A stretch of DNA of 10,410 nucleotides, taken from NCBI GenBank assembly GCA_029937335.1, contig JAPYQD010000020.1, positions 1 to 10,410 of the forward strand. The letters run 5' to 3'. Source of the DNA: Gammaproteobacteria bacterium (lineage in GTDB: Bacteria; Pseudomonadota; Gammaproteobacteria; PS1; Pseudothioglobaceae). Every line of letters starts with the position of its first letter. The first letter of the stretch is position 1. The notes below the pieces were generated by a model, which made no database searches, was not told the DNA's origin, and was given only the letters and a program-made list of their open reading frames with translations. This document shows positions 1 through 6,154 of the stretch, piece by piece. Both the position numbers and the translations under genes were made by a program.

Positions 1-45
1 TAAATCAATTTCATTTTGGAAAAAATAGATTATTGTGACATCTTC

Positions 46-74
46 TTGACAACTTTATAAAGGTCTGATTTAAT
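46..74 (+). promoter_or_regulatory. Sigma70-type promoter for the DUF2189 gene
   Basis: A perfect -35 hexamer TTGACA (46-51) is followed after 17 bases by TTTAAT (69-74), a 5/6 match to the -10 consensus. Transcription would start near 81, giving a leader of about 35 bases. That leader contains a clear ribosome binding site GAGGAG (102-107), nine bases before the ATG at 117. This is the best promoter-like sequence in the window. Confidence 0.7.
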
Positions 75-116
75 GCATAATTAATTAACAATAGAATTCG
101 TGAGGAGATTATAAAA

Positions 117-953
117 ATGGCAATACCGAAAACTGCAAGAATGCAGGAAACCCTTGGCAAAACCGCCGAACTCAAAAAAGTTAGTATGAGTGCTCCCTTT
201 ACTTGGTTAAAGCAAGGGGTTAGTGATTTTTTAGCCATGCCACTCTTAGCTGTTTTTTATGGCATTCTATTTACTGTTGTTTCTTACGGTGCGTGGCACT
301 ATCTAAGCACTTCTGAAACACTGGGTGATGTAGCTGCACCTTTATTAGCAGTCATCATCTTATTATTAGGCCCAATCTCTGCGATGAGCTTGTACGACGC
401 ATCAAGACGATTGGCTGCCGGTGAGAATCCGAGTATTAGCACGGTATTCGGTGCAGCATTTAAGACCAATGGTTCTTGCCCGAGTATTTTCTTGTCGGTT
501 ATCTTGGTGGTACTTGCGATTGCTTGGATGATGTTTTCACCACTGATTTATGCGGTCTTTAATACCGGCTCCTTAAATATTGTGAGTGAAAATCAAACTG
601 TTATCCAAGCAATTCTAGCAGATATTACCAGTGGTGCGAATACCGGCTTTGTGGTGACTTATGCTATTTTTACGGCGGTGGTTGGTTTAACTTCATTTAT
701 GATCAGCTGGTTTTCTTTCCCAATGGTATTAGATAAAGATTGTGACCCATTCACAGCCGTGGTTACTAGCTTGAAAGCCGCCATGGCAAACTTAGTGATT
801 ATGCTTATTTGGGTGCCAATGGTTGGTATTATTGTTTTAGGTGCTTTGGTATTAACTGCTAATCTTTACTTTATTGGACTGGTCTTTGTTATTCCAGTCT
901 TGGCCCACGCCACTTGGCATGCCTATGAAAGCATGATTGGCGAATTAAAATAA
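117..953 (+). CDS. DUF2189 family integral membrane protein
   Basis: This 278-residue inner-membrane protein has no known biochemical function. It resembles the DUF2189 family: a soluble N-terminus of about 25 residues, then the A-x-x-W-L-x-x-G-x-x-D block (residues 27-37), G-P-x-x-A-x-x-L-Y-x-x-S-R-R (85-98), and S-x-x-x-F-P-M-V-L-D followed by T-x-x-x-x-S-L-K-A (about 197-221). About six hydrophobic segments can be seen near residues 41-62, 72-92, 121-146, 176-203, 224-247 and 250-266. The ATG at 117 is supported by GAGGAG nine bases upstream. The gene has its own promoter and a strong terminator, so it is probably transcribed alone although it lies beside oxidase assembly genes. A role connected with respiration is inferred from position only. 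Confidence 0.8.
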   Translation: MAIPKTARMQETLGKTAELKKVSMSAPFTWLKQGVSDFLAMPLLAVFYGILFTVVSYGAWHYLSTSETLGDVAAPLLAVIILLLGPISAMSLYDASRRLAAGENPSISTVFGAAFKTNGSCPSIFLSVILVVLAIAWMMFSPLIYAVFNTGSLNIVSENQTVIQAILADITSGANTGFVVTYAIFTAVVGLTSFMISWFSFPMVLDKDCDPFTAVVTSLKAAMANLVIMLIWVPMVGIIVLGALVLTANLYFIGLVFVIPVLAHATWHAYESMIGELK

Positions 954-975
954 TATCGACTTAATTTATCCCTCT

Positions 976-1010
976 AAAGCCCTTTGCATTTTTATGCAAA
1001 GGGCTTTTTT
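976..1010 (+). terminator. Rho-independent terminator after the DUF2189 gene
   Basis: A perfect 14-bp stem (976-989 paired with 994-1007) closes a TTTT loop (990-993) and runs into a T tract ending at 1010. It begins 22 bases after the stop codon at 951-953. The stem contains the G+C-rich core GCCC/GGGC. This should efficiently end the DUF2189 transcript and separate it from ctaA. Confidence 0.9.
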
Positions 1011-1027
1011 ATGATAGCCCTTTGCAT
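978..1027. repeat. Three-armed repeat AGCCCTTTGCAT overlapping the terminator
   Basis: The 12-base word AGCCCTTTGCAT occurs at 978-989 and again at 1016-1027. Its exact reverse complement ATGCAAAGGGCT lies between them at 994-1005. The middle arm can therefore pair with the left copy (terminator, 4-base loop) or the right copy (10-base loop). The right copy is not followed by a T run on the + strand, so it is not simply a second terminator. I did not see the word elsewhere in the window. Confidence 0.85.
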
Positions 1028-1049
1028 AAAACAGTTTAACCATTAAAAT
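1021..1049 (+). promoter_or_regulatory. Weak candidate promoter for ctaA
   Basis: TTTGCA (1021-1026, 4/6 to TTGACA) is separated by 17 bases from TAAAAT (1044-1049, 5/6 to TATAAT). A new promoter is expected here because a strong terminator lies just upstream. The -35 overlaps the third arm of the AGCCCTTTGCAT repeat. Other AT-rich hexamers in the region, such as TAATAT at 1055-1060, could serve instead. Confidence 0.35.
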
Positions 1050-1083
1050 ACAGCTAATATTTAGTACAAAATTTCGCAACCAT

Positions 1084-2055
1084 ATGTTTAAAAGATTACT
1101 ACAAATCTCTATTGTATTAGCACTTATTGTGGTGATTTTAGGTGCTTATACTCGACTAGGCGATGCGGGTTTGGGTTGCCCTGATTGGCCGGGCTGTTAC
1201 GGGCAGCTTACCGTGCCAGATGTGGCAGACGGCACTAAAATCGAAGGTTATGAGCGTCCATTAGAAGCCGCCAAAGGCTGGAAAGAAATGGTGCATCGTT
1301 ATGCCGCTTCGACCCTTGGTCTGGTGATTTTAATCTTATTCGTTTTAGTCTTAAGAGGTAAACCAAAATACCATCAACCAATGACCTTGCCGAGCTTTAC
1401 GGCATTATTTGTGATGTTACAAGGTGCGTTTGGCATGTGGACAGTCACACTATTGGTGCACCCCGGTATTGTCACCACTCACCTTGTTGGTGGCTTTATG
1501 ACCACCGTCTTACTCGCTTGGTTGTTACTGAATCAGGGCAGGCCGTCGATTACTTATCGGCACGTTTTAAAAAGACACAAGTCATTAGTGTTAATAACTT
1601 TAGCCGTATTAAGTTTTCAAATTGTTTTAGGTGGGTGGACTTCCACCAACTATGCAGCCTTGTCTTGTGGCGAAGAGTTTCCGACTTGTTTAGGATCTTG
1701 GTGGCCAACCATGGATTTTGTACAAGCGCTGTATTGGGGGCCATTGGGTGTAGACTACGAATATGGTGTATTAGAAAACCCAGCGCGTGCAGGCATTCAA
1801 ATGATGCATCGTATTGGTGCACTAGTCACCACGCTTTTAATTGCTGCACTTATATATTTACTCAGGGGTTACACGCATTTAAAATCAAACTTATTATTAA
1901 TTGGCGGTTTGTTGATTGTGCAAATAACACTGGGTATTTTAAATGTACTACTGTCAATTCCAATGATTGTCGCGGTTTTACATAATGCAGTTGCCTTGTT
2001 GTTATTACTCAGTCTTGTTGCTTTGGTGCATAAGATGTTTAAAGTACCCGCATAA
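1084..2055 (+). CDS. ctaA: Heme A synthase (CtaA/COX15)
   Basis: This 323-residue inner-membrane enzyme converts heme O to heme A by oxidising the C8 methyl group, the last step in making the cofactor of aa3-type cytochrome oxidases. The expected heme-ligand histidines are present: H71 in E-M-V-H-R, H126 and H133 around V-H-P-G-I-V-T-T-H, H242 in M-M-H-R and H300 in V-L-H-N. Two loop cysteine pairs are visible, C32/C38 (G-C-P-D-W-P-G-C) and C195/C202. Eight hydrophobic segments fit the COX15 fold, and the length is typical. The ATG at 1084 lies directly before the signature N-terminal membrane segment. No Shine-Dalgarno sequence precedes it. The SCO gene follows after 32 bases and is probably co-transcribed. 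Confidence 0.95.
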   Translation: MFKRLLQISIVLALIVVILGAYTRLGDAGLGCPDWPGCYGQLTVPDVADGTKIEGYERPLEAAKGWKEMVHRYAASTLGLVILILFVLVLRGKPKYHQPMTLPSFTALFVMLQGAFGMWTVTLLVHPGIVTTHLVGGFMTTVLLAWLLLNQGRPSITYRHVLKRHKSLVLITLAVLSFQIVLGGWTSTNYAALSCGEEFPTCLGSWWPTMDFVQALYWGPLGVDYEYGVLENPARAGIQMMHRIGALVTTLLIAALIYLLRGYTHLKSNLLLIGGLLIVQITLGILNVLLSIPMIVAVLHNAVALLLLLSLVALVHKMFKVPA

Positions 2056-2087
2056 GCAAAAAAATAATAAAGCCAAAGGGGAGAATA

Positions 2088-2861
2088 GTGAAAAATTTTA
2101 TTGAAACAGATCACCCATGTGATGACGAACAATTTGAAGCCTATACGGGCAAAGGAAGATGTGTGCAAATAAAAAAAACCAGGAATTCGATTGTTTGGGT
2201 AGGTGTGGCAATCGTGGCTTTGGCTTATTTTTTACTCGTTCCTAATGCAAATCAAATTAAGGAGTTATCCAAGCAAGTCAATCCGACTGCTTCTTTATAC
2301 TCCAACCCAAAATCTTTACACAACAAGTTCCCACTGATTGATGACGGCCGAAATATCGTCCTGTTATCTGATGTAGCGAAAGACAAGTGGTCGATCTTAT
2401 ATTTTGGCTATGCTTCATGCCCAGACGTATGTCCAACTGATTTGGCGACACTCAGCCAAACACTAGGTCTAATGAAACACTCAGACAAATTGCAAGTGGT
2501 CTTTATCTCTGTTGATCCAAAACGGGATGTGGGCAATTTAGACGCATTCACCAAACGATTTAATACTAACTTTATTGGTCTAAGCGCTGAAGACGAGGTA
2601 CTGGCTAGTATGACAAAAGCCTTAGGCGTCTACCACGAAGTGGAAAAAACCAAACAAAGGGCTTTAACAAAAGATCATAGCAAACATAAAAGCACGAAGA
2701 TGAAAAAACCAATGAAGGTGAACAACAACTATCTGATTAACCACACAGCCAGTTATTTGTTATTAAATCCTAACCTTGAGTTAACTGGACTATTGACCAA
2801 TCCGCATCGTGCACCAAAGATGGCGAAAGCGTTGGATTTAATTATTGAAACACTAGATTAA
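2088..2861 (+). CDS. SCO1/SenC family copper chaperone for cytochrome oxidase
   Basis: SCO proteins are membrane-anchored thioredoxin-fold proteins that deliver copper to, or reduce, the CuA site of cytochrome oxidase subunit II. Here a membrane anchor (about residues 34-51) precedes a periplasmic domain with the copper motif C111-P-D-V-C115, the D-P-x-R-D turn (143-147) and the third copper ligand H219 in N-H-T-A-S-Y. All three ligands are present, so it should be functional. A Lys/His/Met-rich insert (about 186-211) lies just before H219. The GTG start at 2088 follows AGGGGAG (2077-2083). It gives a cytoplasmic tail of about 33 residues with C11 and C25. An alternative GTG at 2163, preceded by AAGGAAG, would give a more usual short N-terminus of 233 residues in total. 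The gene is downstream of ctaA and tail to tail with the DUF2970 gene. Confidence 0.92.
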   Translation: MKNFIETDHPCDDEQFEAYTGKGRCVQIKKTRNSIVWVGVAIVALAYFLLVPNANQIKELSKQVNPTASLYSNPKSLHNKFPLIDDGRNIVLLSDVAKDKWSILYFGYASCPDVCPTDLATLSQTLGLMKHSDKLQVVFISVDPKRDVGNLDAFTKRFNTNFIGLSAEDEVLASMTKALGVYHEVEKTKQRALTKDHSKHKSTKMKKPMKVNNNYLINHTASYLLLNPNLELTGLLTNPHRAPKMAKALDLIIETLD

Positions 2862-3049
2862 GACAAGGCAAATTTAACAACAGCAATCACCAACATAATA
2901 AAGACCACTGTCATTATTAAACCAACAATAATGTAAGGCCAAGGGCCTTGTTTTTCAGTGCGTTCAAAGTCTTTAATCAGATCTTCTTTTTTACCCACAC
3001 CAATCATTGCCGAGGTGACTGCTTTAAATACTTGCCCCAATCCTTTCAT
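2858..3049 (-). CDS. DUF2970 family small membrane protein
   Basis: This 63-residue protein has an amphipathic N-terminus with a V-F-K-A-V-x-S-A-x-x-G-V-x-K-K block (7-21), a charged stretch (21-33) and one membrane helix (about 38-60). That layout and the wording of the N-terminal block match DUF2970, a family of small proteins commonly found beside cytochrome oxidase genes. The function is unknown; a role in oxidase assembly or stability is inferred from context. The start is well supported by AAGGAG (3055-3060 on the complement), five bases upstream. It lies 19 bases after ctaB and is probably the last gene of that transcript. Its stop overlaps the SCO stop by four bases (TTAA, 2858-2861). 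Confidence 0.8.
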   Translation of the reverse strand: MKGLGQVFKAVTSAMIGVGKKEDLIKDFERTEKQGPWPYIIVGLIMTVVFIMLVIAVVKFALS

Positions 3050-3068
3050 AACAACTCCTTTGTTTTAC

Positions 3069-3950
3069 TTATAACGTAATTAACCAGTAATGGTCAACCA
3101 ACAATGCAATAAATAATAACATTAAATAGTTAACGGAAAACATGAATGTTGTCCAAGCAATTTTATTATCATCAGGATTTTTGTAAATTTTGATTGCATA
3201 CATTAAGAATATCAACCCCAATACCACAGCAGAAATCAGATAAATAAGCCCAGACATGCCTGATAAATAGGGCAATAATGTCACCAATAATAACAGAACC
3301 GTATAAAGCAAAATTTGCGTACGCGTGTAAGCTAGGCCATGCGTTACTGGTAGCATTGGCACATCAACTTTTTTATACTCTTCCACACGGTAAATTGCCA
3401 GCGCCCAAAAATGGGGTGGTGTCCAAATAAATACAATTAAAAACAGTAATAGTGCGTACTCAATACCTTGCGTACCCGAAATTGCCGTCCAGCCCAATAC
3501 CGGCGGAGCAGCGCCGGCAGCACCACCAATCACAATATTTTGTGGTGTGGCGCGCTTGAGATACATGGTATAGACAACCGCATAACCAATCAGTGAAATA
3601 AACGTAAGCACCATGGTAATGGTATTAACAAACAACTGTAAAACACCCAAACCAACCACACCTAAAAACACCCCCCAAACCAACGCTTGGTTGCGGCTCA
3701 CCTTGCCTTGTGGCAAGGGGCGTTGATCAGTGCGAGACATCTGAGTATCGATTTGCTCATCAACTACATGGTTAAACACCGCCGCCGAAGCAGCAGCCAT
3801 AGAGATACCTATTGAGGCGCTGAGCACCAATAAAGCATCTGGTAAATACGGCGCAGGCACCGCTAAAAACATACCAACCACAGCTGTTAGTAAAATTAAA
3901 GAAACAACTTTAAGTTTACATAGGCCAAGTAAGTCACTTAATGATGGCAT
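3069..3950 (-). CDS. ctaB: Protoheme IX farnesyltransferase (heme O synthase)
   Basis: CtaB/CyoE is an inner-membrane prenyltransferase that attaches a farnesyl group to heme B, giving heme O. The 293-residue protein has the UbiA-family allylic diphosphate site N60-x3-D64-x3-D68, followed by M-S-R-T (71-74) and R-P-L-P (77-80). It also has Y-L-K-R-x-T-P-Q-N-I-V-I-G-G (130-143), W-T-P-P-H-F-W-A-L (176-184) and the P-M-L-P turn (198-201). Hydrophobic segments run through to the C-terminus and the length is normal. The start at 3950 has GGAG (complement of 3957-3960) just upstream, almost touching the stop of the preceding gene, which suggests translational coupling. Heme A production also needs CtaA, encoded at 1084-2055 on the opposite strand. 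Confidence 0.96.
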   Translation of the reverse strand: MPSLSDLLGLCKLKVVSLILLTAVVGMFLAVPAPYLPDALLVLSASIGISMAAASAAVFNHVVDEQIDTQMSRTDQRPLPQGKVSRNQALVWGVFLGVVGLGVLQLFVNTITMVLTFISLIGYAVVYTMYLKRATPQNIVIGGAAGAAPPVLGWTAISGTQGIEYALLLFLIVFIWTPPHFWALAIYRVEEYKKVDVPMLPVTHGLAYTRTQILLYTVLLLLVTLLPYLSGMSGLIYLISAVVLGLIFLMYAIKIYKNPDDNKIAWTTFMFSVNYLMLLFIALLVDHYWLITL

Positions 3951-3962
3951 AACAATCTCCGC

Positions 3963-4496
3963 TTAACCGATACGTGAATACTTAAACAAGCGCTTCAAGT
4001 CTTTAATTACGCGCTTAATCTCTAAACCTTGTGGCTCATAGTGCAACATCACATTGCCCAACGGGTCAATCAAAAATAGTGTGTTGTTAGGAAACTGTTT
4101 TAATTGTTGATTGAGTGTTTCGCTCGGATTGGCAATTAACACGCCGTACTCTTGTAAATCAGTCGAACCATTAATCAGCAGCAATCTTTGAACACGACGC
4201 ATGTTTTCATTCATCAGAATGCGGATGGTTTTCATGTCTTTAAGTGTTTGTGTACAAGCAGTGTCGCATTGATTAGTGATGTACGCCAATGTCCACAAGC
4301 CTTGCAAACCACCCGGTGTGTTCTTAGTAAAAACCACATCTTGTTTTTCGGTAGTAATAATCGGGTTAACAAATTTTCCGTAATTAACGGTCGTTCCCGT
4401 AAACGCTGTTGGGTTCCAATAAAAAAATGCCGTACCAAGTGCAATAGGGATGATAAAAGAAGCTAACAATACCCATAATTCTTTTTTAGAATTCAT
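3963..4496 (-). CDS. SCO-like thioredoxin-fold oxidase assembly protein
   Basis: The 177-residue protein has an N-terminal membrane anchor (about 8-26) and a predicted periplasmic thioredoxin-like domain. C77-D-T-A-C81 sits where SCO proteins carry CxxxC, followed by a helix ending in R-R-V-Q-R-L-L-L-I (100-108) and F-L-I-D-P-L-G-N (141-148). It resembles the poorly studied membrane protein that accompanies COX15, COX10 and SURF1 genes in many beta- and gammaproteobacteria. The position of the SCO copper-ligand histidine, eight residues before the conserved D/N-P, is P136 here, and the only histidine in the protein is H152. It therefore lacks the standard three-ligand SCO copper site and may act as a thiol reductase; that role is inferred. 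A weak AAGG precedes the ATG. ctaB starts 12 bases after its stop. Confidence 0.8.
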   Translation of the reverse strand: MNSKKELWVLLASFIIPIALGTAFFYWNPTAFTGTTVNYGKFVNPIITTEKQDVVFTKNTPGGLQGLWTLAYITNQCDTACTQTLKDMKTIRILMNENMRRVQRLLLINGSTDLQEYGVLIANPSETLNQQLKQFPNNTLFLIDPLGNVMLHYEPQGLEIKRVIKDLKRLFKYSRIG

Positions 4497-4523
4497 AAAA
4501 AACCTTGTTTTGCAAAGCGCGCA

Positions 4524-4552
4524 ATGATACGCTTAAGCTGTTAAAAAATCAA
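4524..4552 (-). promoter_or_regulatory. Candidate promoter for the SCO-like/ctaB/DUF2970 run
   Basis: Read on the - strand, TTGATT (4552-4547, 4/6) is separated by 17 bases from TATCAT (4529-4524, 5/6). A transcript would begin near 4517, leaving a leader of about 20 bases before the ATG at 4496. It lies in the 67-base gap after hisF. I see no clear terminator for hisF in that gap, so read-through from hisF is also possible. Confidence 0.4.
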
Positions 4553-4563
4553 TTCTGTCAATA

Positions 4564-5337
4564 TTACAATCTGACTTCAATGCCGTTTTTTTGCATGGCC
4601 ATCTTTGCCTCGCTAACCGTATATTCGCCAAAATGGAAAATACTGGCCGCTAGCACTGCGTCCGCACCACCTTTAAGAACACCCTCAGATAAATGTTCTA
4701 AATTACCCACACCACCTGAGGCGATGACTGGCACATCAACCGCATCAGAAACGGCTCTGGTTAACGCCAAGTCAAAACCGGTCTTAACACCATCACAATC
4801 CATTGAGGTTAATAACACCTCGCCAGCGCCGTGCTCGCCCTCAGTCATTTTTACCGCCCACTCAACCGCATCTATGCCGGTTGATTTACGCCCGCCATGG
4901 GTAAATATTTCCCACTTTGGCGGATTATTCGACACTTGTTTTGCATCAATGGCTATTACAATACACTGAGAGCCAAACTTTGCGCTGAGCTCATTAATTA
5001 AATCAGGATTAAAAATTGCAGCTGAATTTACCGCAACCTTATCCGCGCCTGCGTTGAGCATTATTCGCACATCTTCAGGTTTGCGAATGCCACCACCAAC
5101 AGTGAGCGGAATAAACACTTGTTCGGCAATACTCTGCACCATATGTACTGTTGTATCACGGCCTTCATGTGAGGCAGTAATATCTAAAAAAGTGATTTCA
5201 TCAGCGCCTTCATCGTCATAACGCTTGGCCACCTCGACCGGATCGCCCGCATCTTTAATGTCAACAAACTGCACGCCTTTAACCACACGACCGTCACGCA
5301 CATCAAGACAAGGGATGATTCTTTTTGCTAAACTCAT
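4564..5337 (-). CDS. hisF: Imidazole glycerol phosphate synthase, cyclase subunit HisF
   Basis: HisF is a cytoplasmic (beta/alpha)8 barrel. With the HisH glutaminase it turns PRFAR plus ammonia into imidazole glycerol phosphate and AICAR. The 257-residue protein has the family start A-K-R-I-I-P-C-L-D with catalytic D12, the second catalytic aspartate D131 in A-I-D-A-K, and phosphate-binding loops G-G-G (81-83) and S-G-G-V-G (207-211). It is full length. The other his genes are not nearby: the next gene downstream is the SCO-like protein and the upstream neighbour is divergent uppS. AICAR is also a purine intermediate, and purC lies about 4 kb away, but nothing in the sequence ties the two together. 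No good Shine-Dalgarno sequence precedes the ATG; the nearby sequence reads CCCCTT on the coding strand. Confidence 0.97.
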   Translation of the reverse strand: MSLAKRIIPCLDVRDGRVVKGVQFVDIKDAGDPVEVAKRYDDEGADEITFLDITASHEGRDTTVHMVQSIAEQVFIPLTVGGGIRKPEDVRIMLNAGADKVAVNSAAIFNPDLINELSAKFGSQCIVIAIDAKQVSNNPPKWEIFTHGGRKSTGIDAVEWAVKMTEGEHGAGEVLLTSMDCDGVKTGFDLALTRAVSDAVDVPVIASGGVGNLEHLSEGVLKGGADAVLAASIFHFGEYTVSEAKMAMQKNGIEVRL

Positions 5338-5440
5338 AAGGGGTTTTGTATTAAATTTTAATAAGTACTAATTAAGTGCAATTTTACCGTATTTATACTT
5401 TCAAAAGGCTGGTGCCGCCCGATAGGTATAATTAACGCCC
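5338..5440. promoter_or_regulatory. Divergent hisF/uppS intergenic region with uppS -10 element
   Basis: A perfect TATAAT lies at 5427-5432 on the + strand, only eight bases before the uppS ATG, within GGTATAATTAACGCCC. Transcription would start at or within a few bases of the start codon. No -35 hexamer with acceptable spacing is evident and there is no TGn extension. For hisF the complement is AT-rich, with several TAAAAT-like words, but I could not settle on one promoter. Confidence 0.45.
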
Positions 5441-6154
5441 ATGAACACCCCTAAACACATTGCAATTATTATGGACGGCAACGGTCGCTGGGCGTCGAAA
5501 CGCTTCTTACCTCGCATTCAAGGCCATCAAAAAGGGGTTAAAGCTGTACGAAAAGTGGTGAAACATTGTGGAAAACTGGGTATCGAAACACTGACTTTAT
5601 TTGCCTTTAGTAGTGAAAACAAAAATCGTTCAAATGAAGAGGTGTCTTTGTTGTTTAAGCTGTTTTTAAGTGTGCTCAAACAAGAAGTTAATAAACTTAA
5701 TAAACACAACGTCAAACTCAAAATTATTGGCGACCTTGGTCTATTCCCCCAAGAAGTACAGCAAACAGCCATTGATGCGCAAGCACTATTGGCCAATAAC
5801 ACAGGTCTAACTCTGGTGATTGCTGCTAACTATGGCGGCCAATGGGACATTGCACAAGCAGCACAACAAATTGCCAAACGCGCAGCCAATAATGAAATTA
5901 ACGCTGACGACATTAATATCGATACTTTTTCTCAGTACTTATCCTTAGCAGATCAGCCTAAAGTTGATTTATTAATTCGTACCAGTGGTGAGCTCAGAAT
6001 TAGCAACTTCTTACTATGGGAAATCGCCTATAGCGAGTTGTATTTTACCGACACCCTGTGGCCAGACTTTAACCCTGCAGAGCTCGATAAAGCCATTGAA
6101 AGCTTTAACCATCGCGACCGCCGTTTTGGCGAGCGCAAGGACAAAGCATGCTAA
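5441..6154 (+). CDS. uppS: Undecaprenyl diphosphate synthase (cis-isoprenyl transferase)
   Basis: UppS adds isopentenyl units in cis to farnesyl diphosphate, giving the C55 lipid carrier for peptidoglycan and O-antigen. The 237-residue cytosolic protein has the catalytic M-D-G-N-G-R-W block with D12, H29 in the G-H-x-x-G motif, S-S-E-N (57-60), N-Y-G-G (130-133) and the R-T-S-G-E...R-I-S-N-F-L-L-W block (180-193). The C-terminal R-R-F-G is at 227-230. All expected catalytic regions are present. There is no ribosome binding site before the ATG; a TATAAT sits eight bases upstream, so translation may be leaderless. It overlaps cdsA by seven bases and heads the uppS-cdsA-dxr run, an order conserved in many proteobacteria. 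Confidence 0.97.
   Translation: MNTPKHIAIIMDGNGRWASKRFLPRIQGHQKGVKAVRKVVKHCGKLGIETLTLFAFSSENKNRSNEEVSLLFKLFLSVLKQEVNKLNKHNVKLKIIGDLGLFPQEVQQTAIDAQALLANNTGLTLVIAANYGGQWDIAQAAQQIAKRAANNEINADDINIDTFSQYLSLADQPKVDLLIRTSGELRISNFLLWEIAYSELYFTDTLWPDFNPAELDKAIESFNHRDRRFGERKDKAC

Noticed and set aside
994..1027. Classical transcription attenuator before ctaA
   Set aside because: The terminator hairpin forms before the competing right arm is transcribed, and no leader peptide or upstream antiterminator arm is present.
1437..1985. 182-residue open frame inside ctaA on the same strand
   Set aside because: It lies wholly within the well-supported ctaA in another frame, and its translation has no recognisable fold or domain.
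4505..4969. 154-residue + strand open frame antisense to hisF
   Set aside because: HisF is unmistakable on the other strand; this frame is Ser/Thr/Pro-rich, as expected for an antisense shadow.
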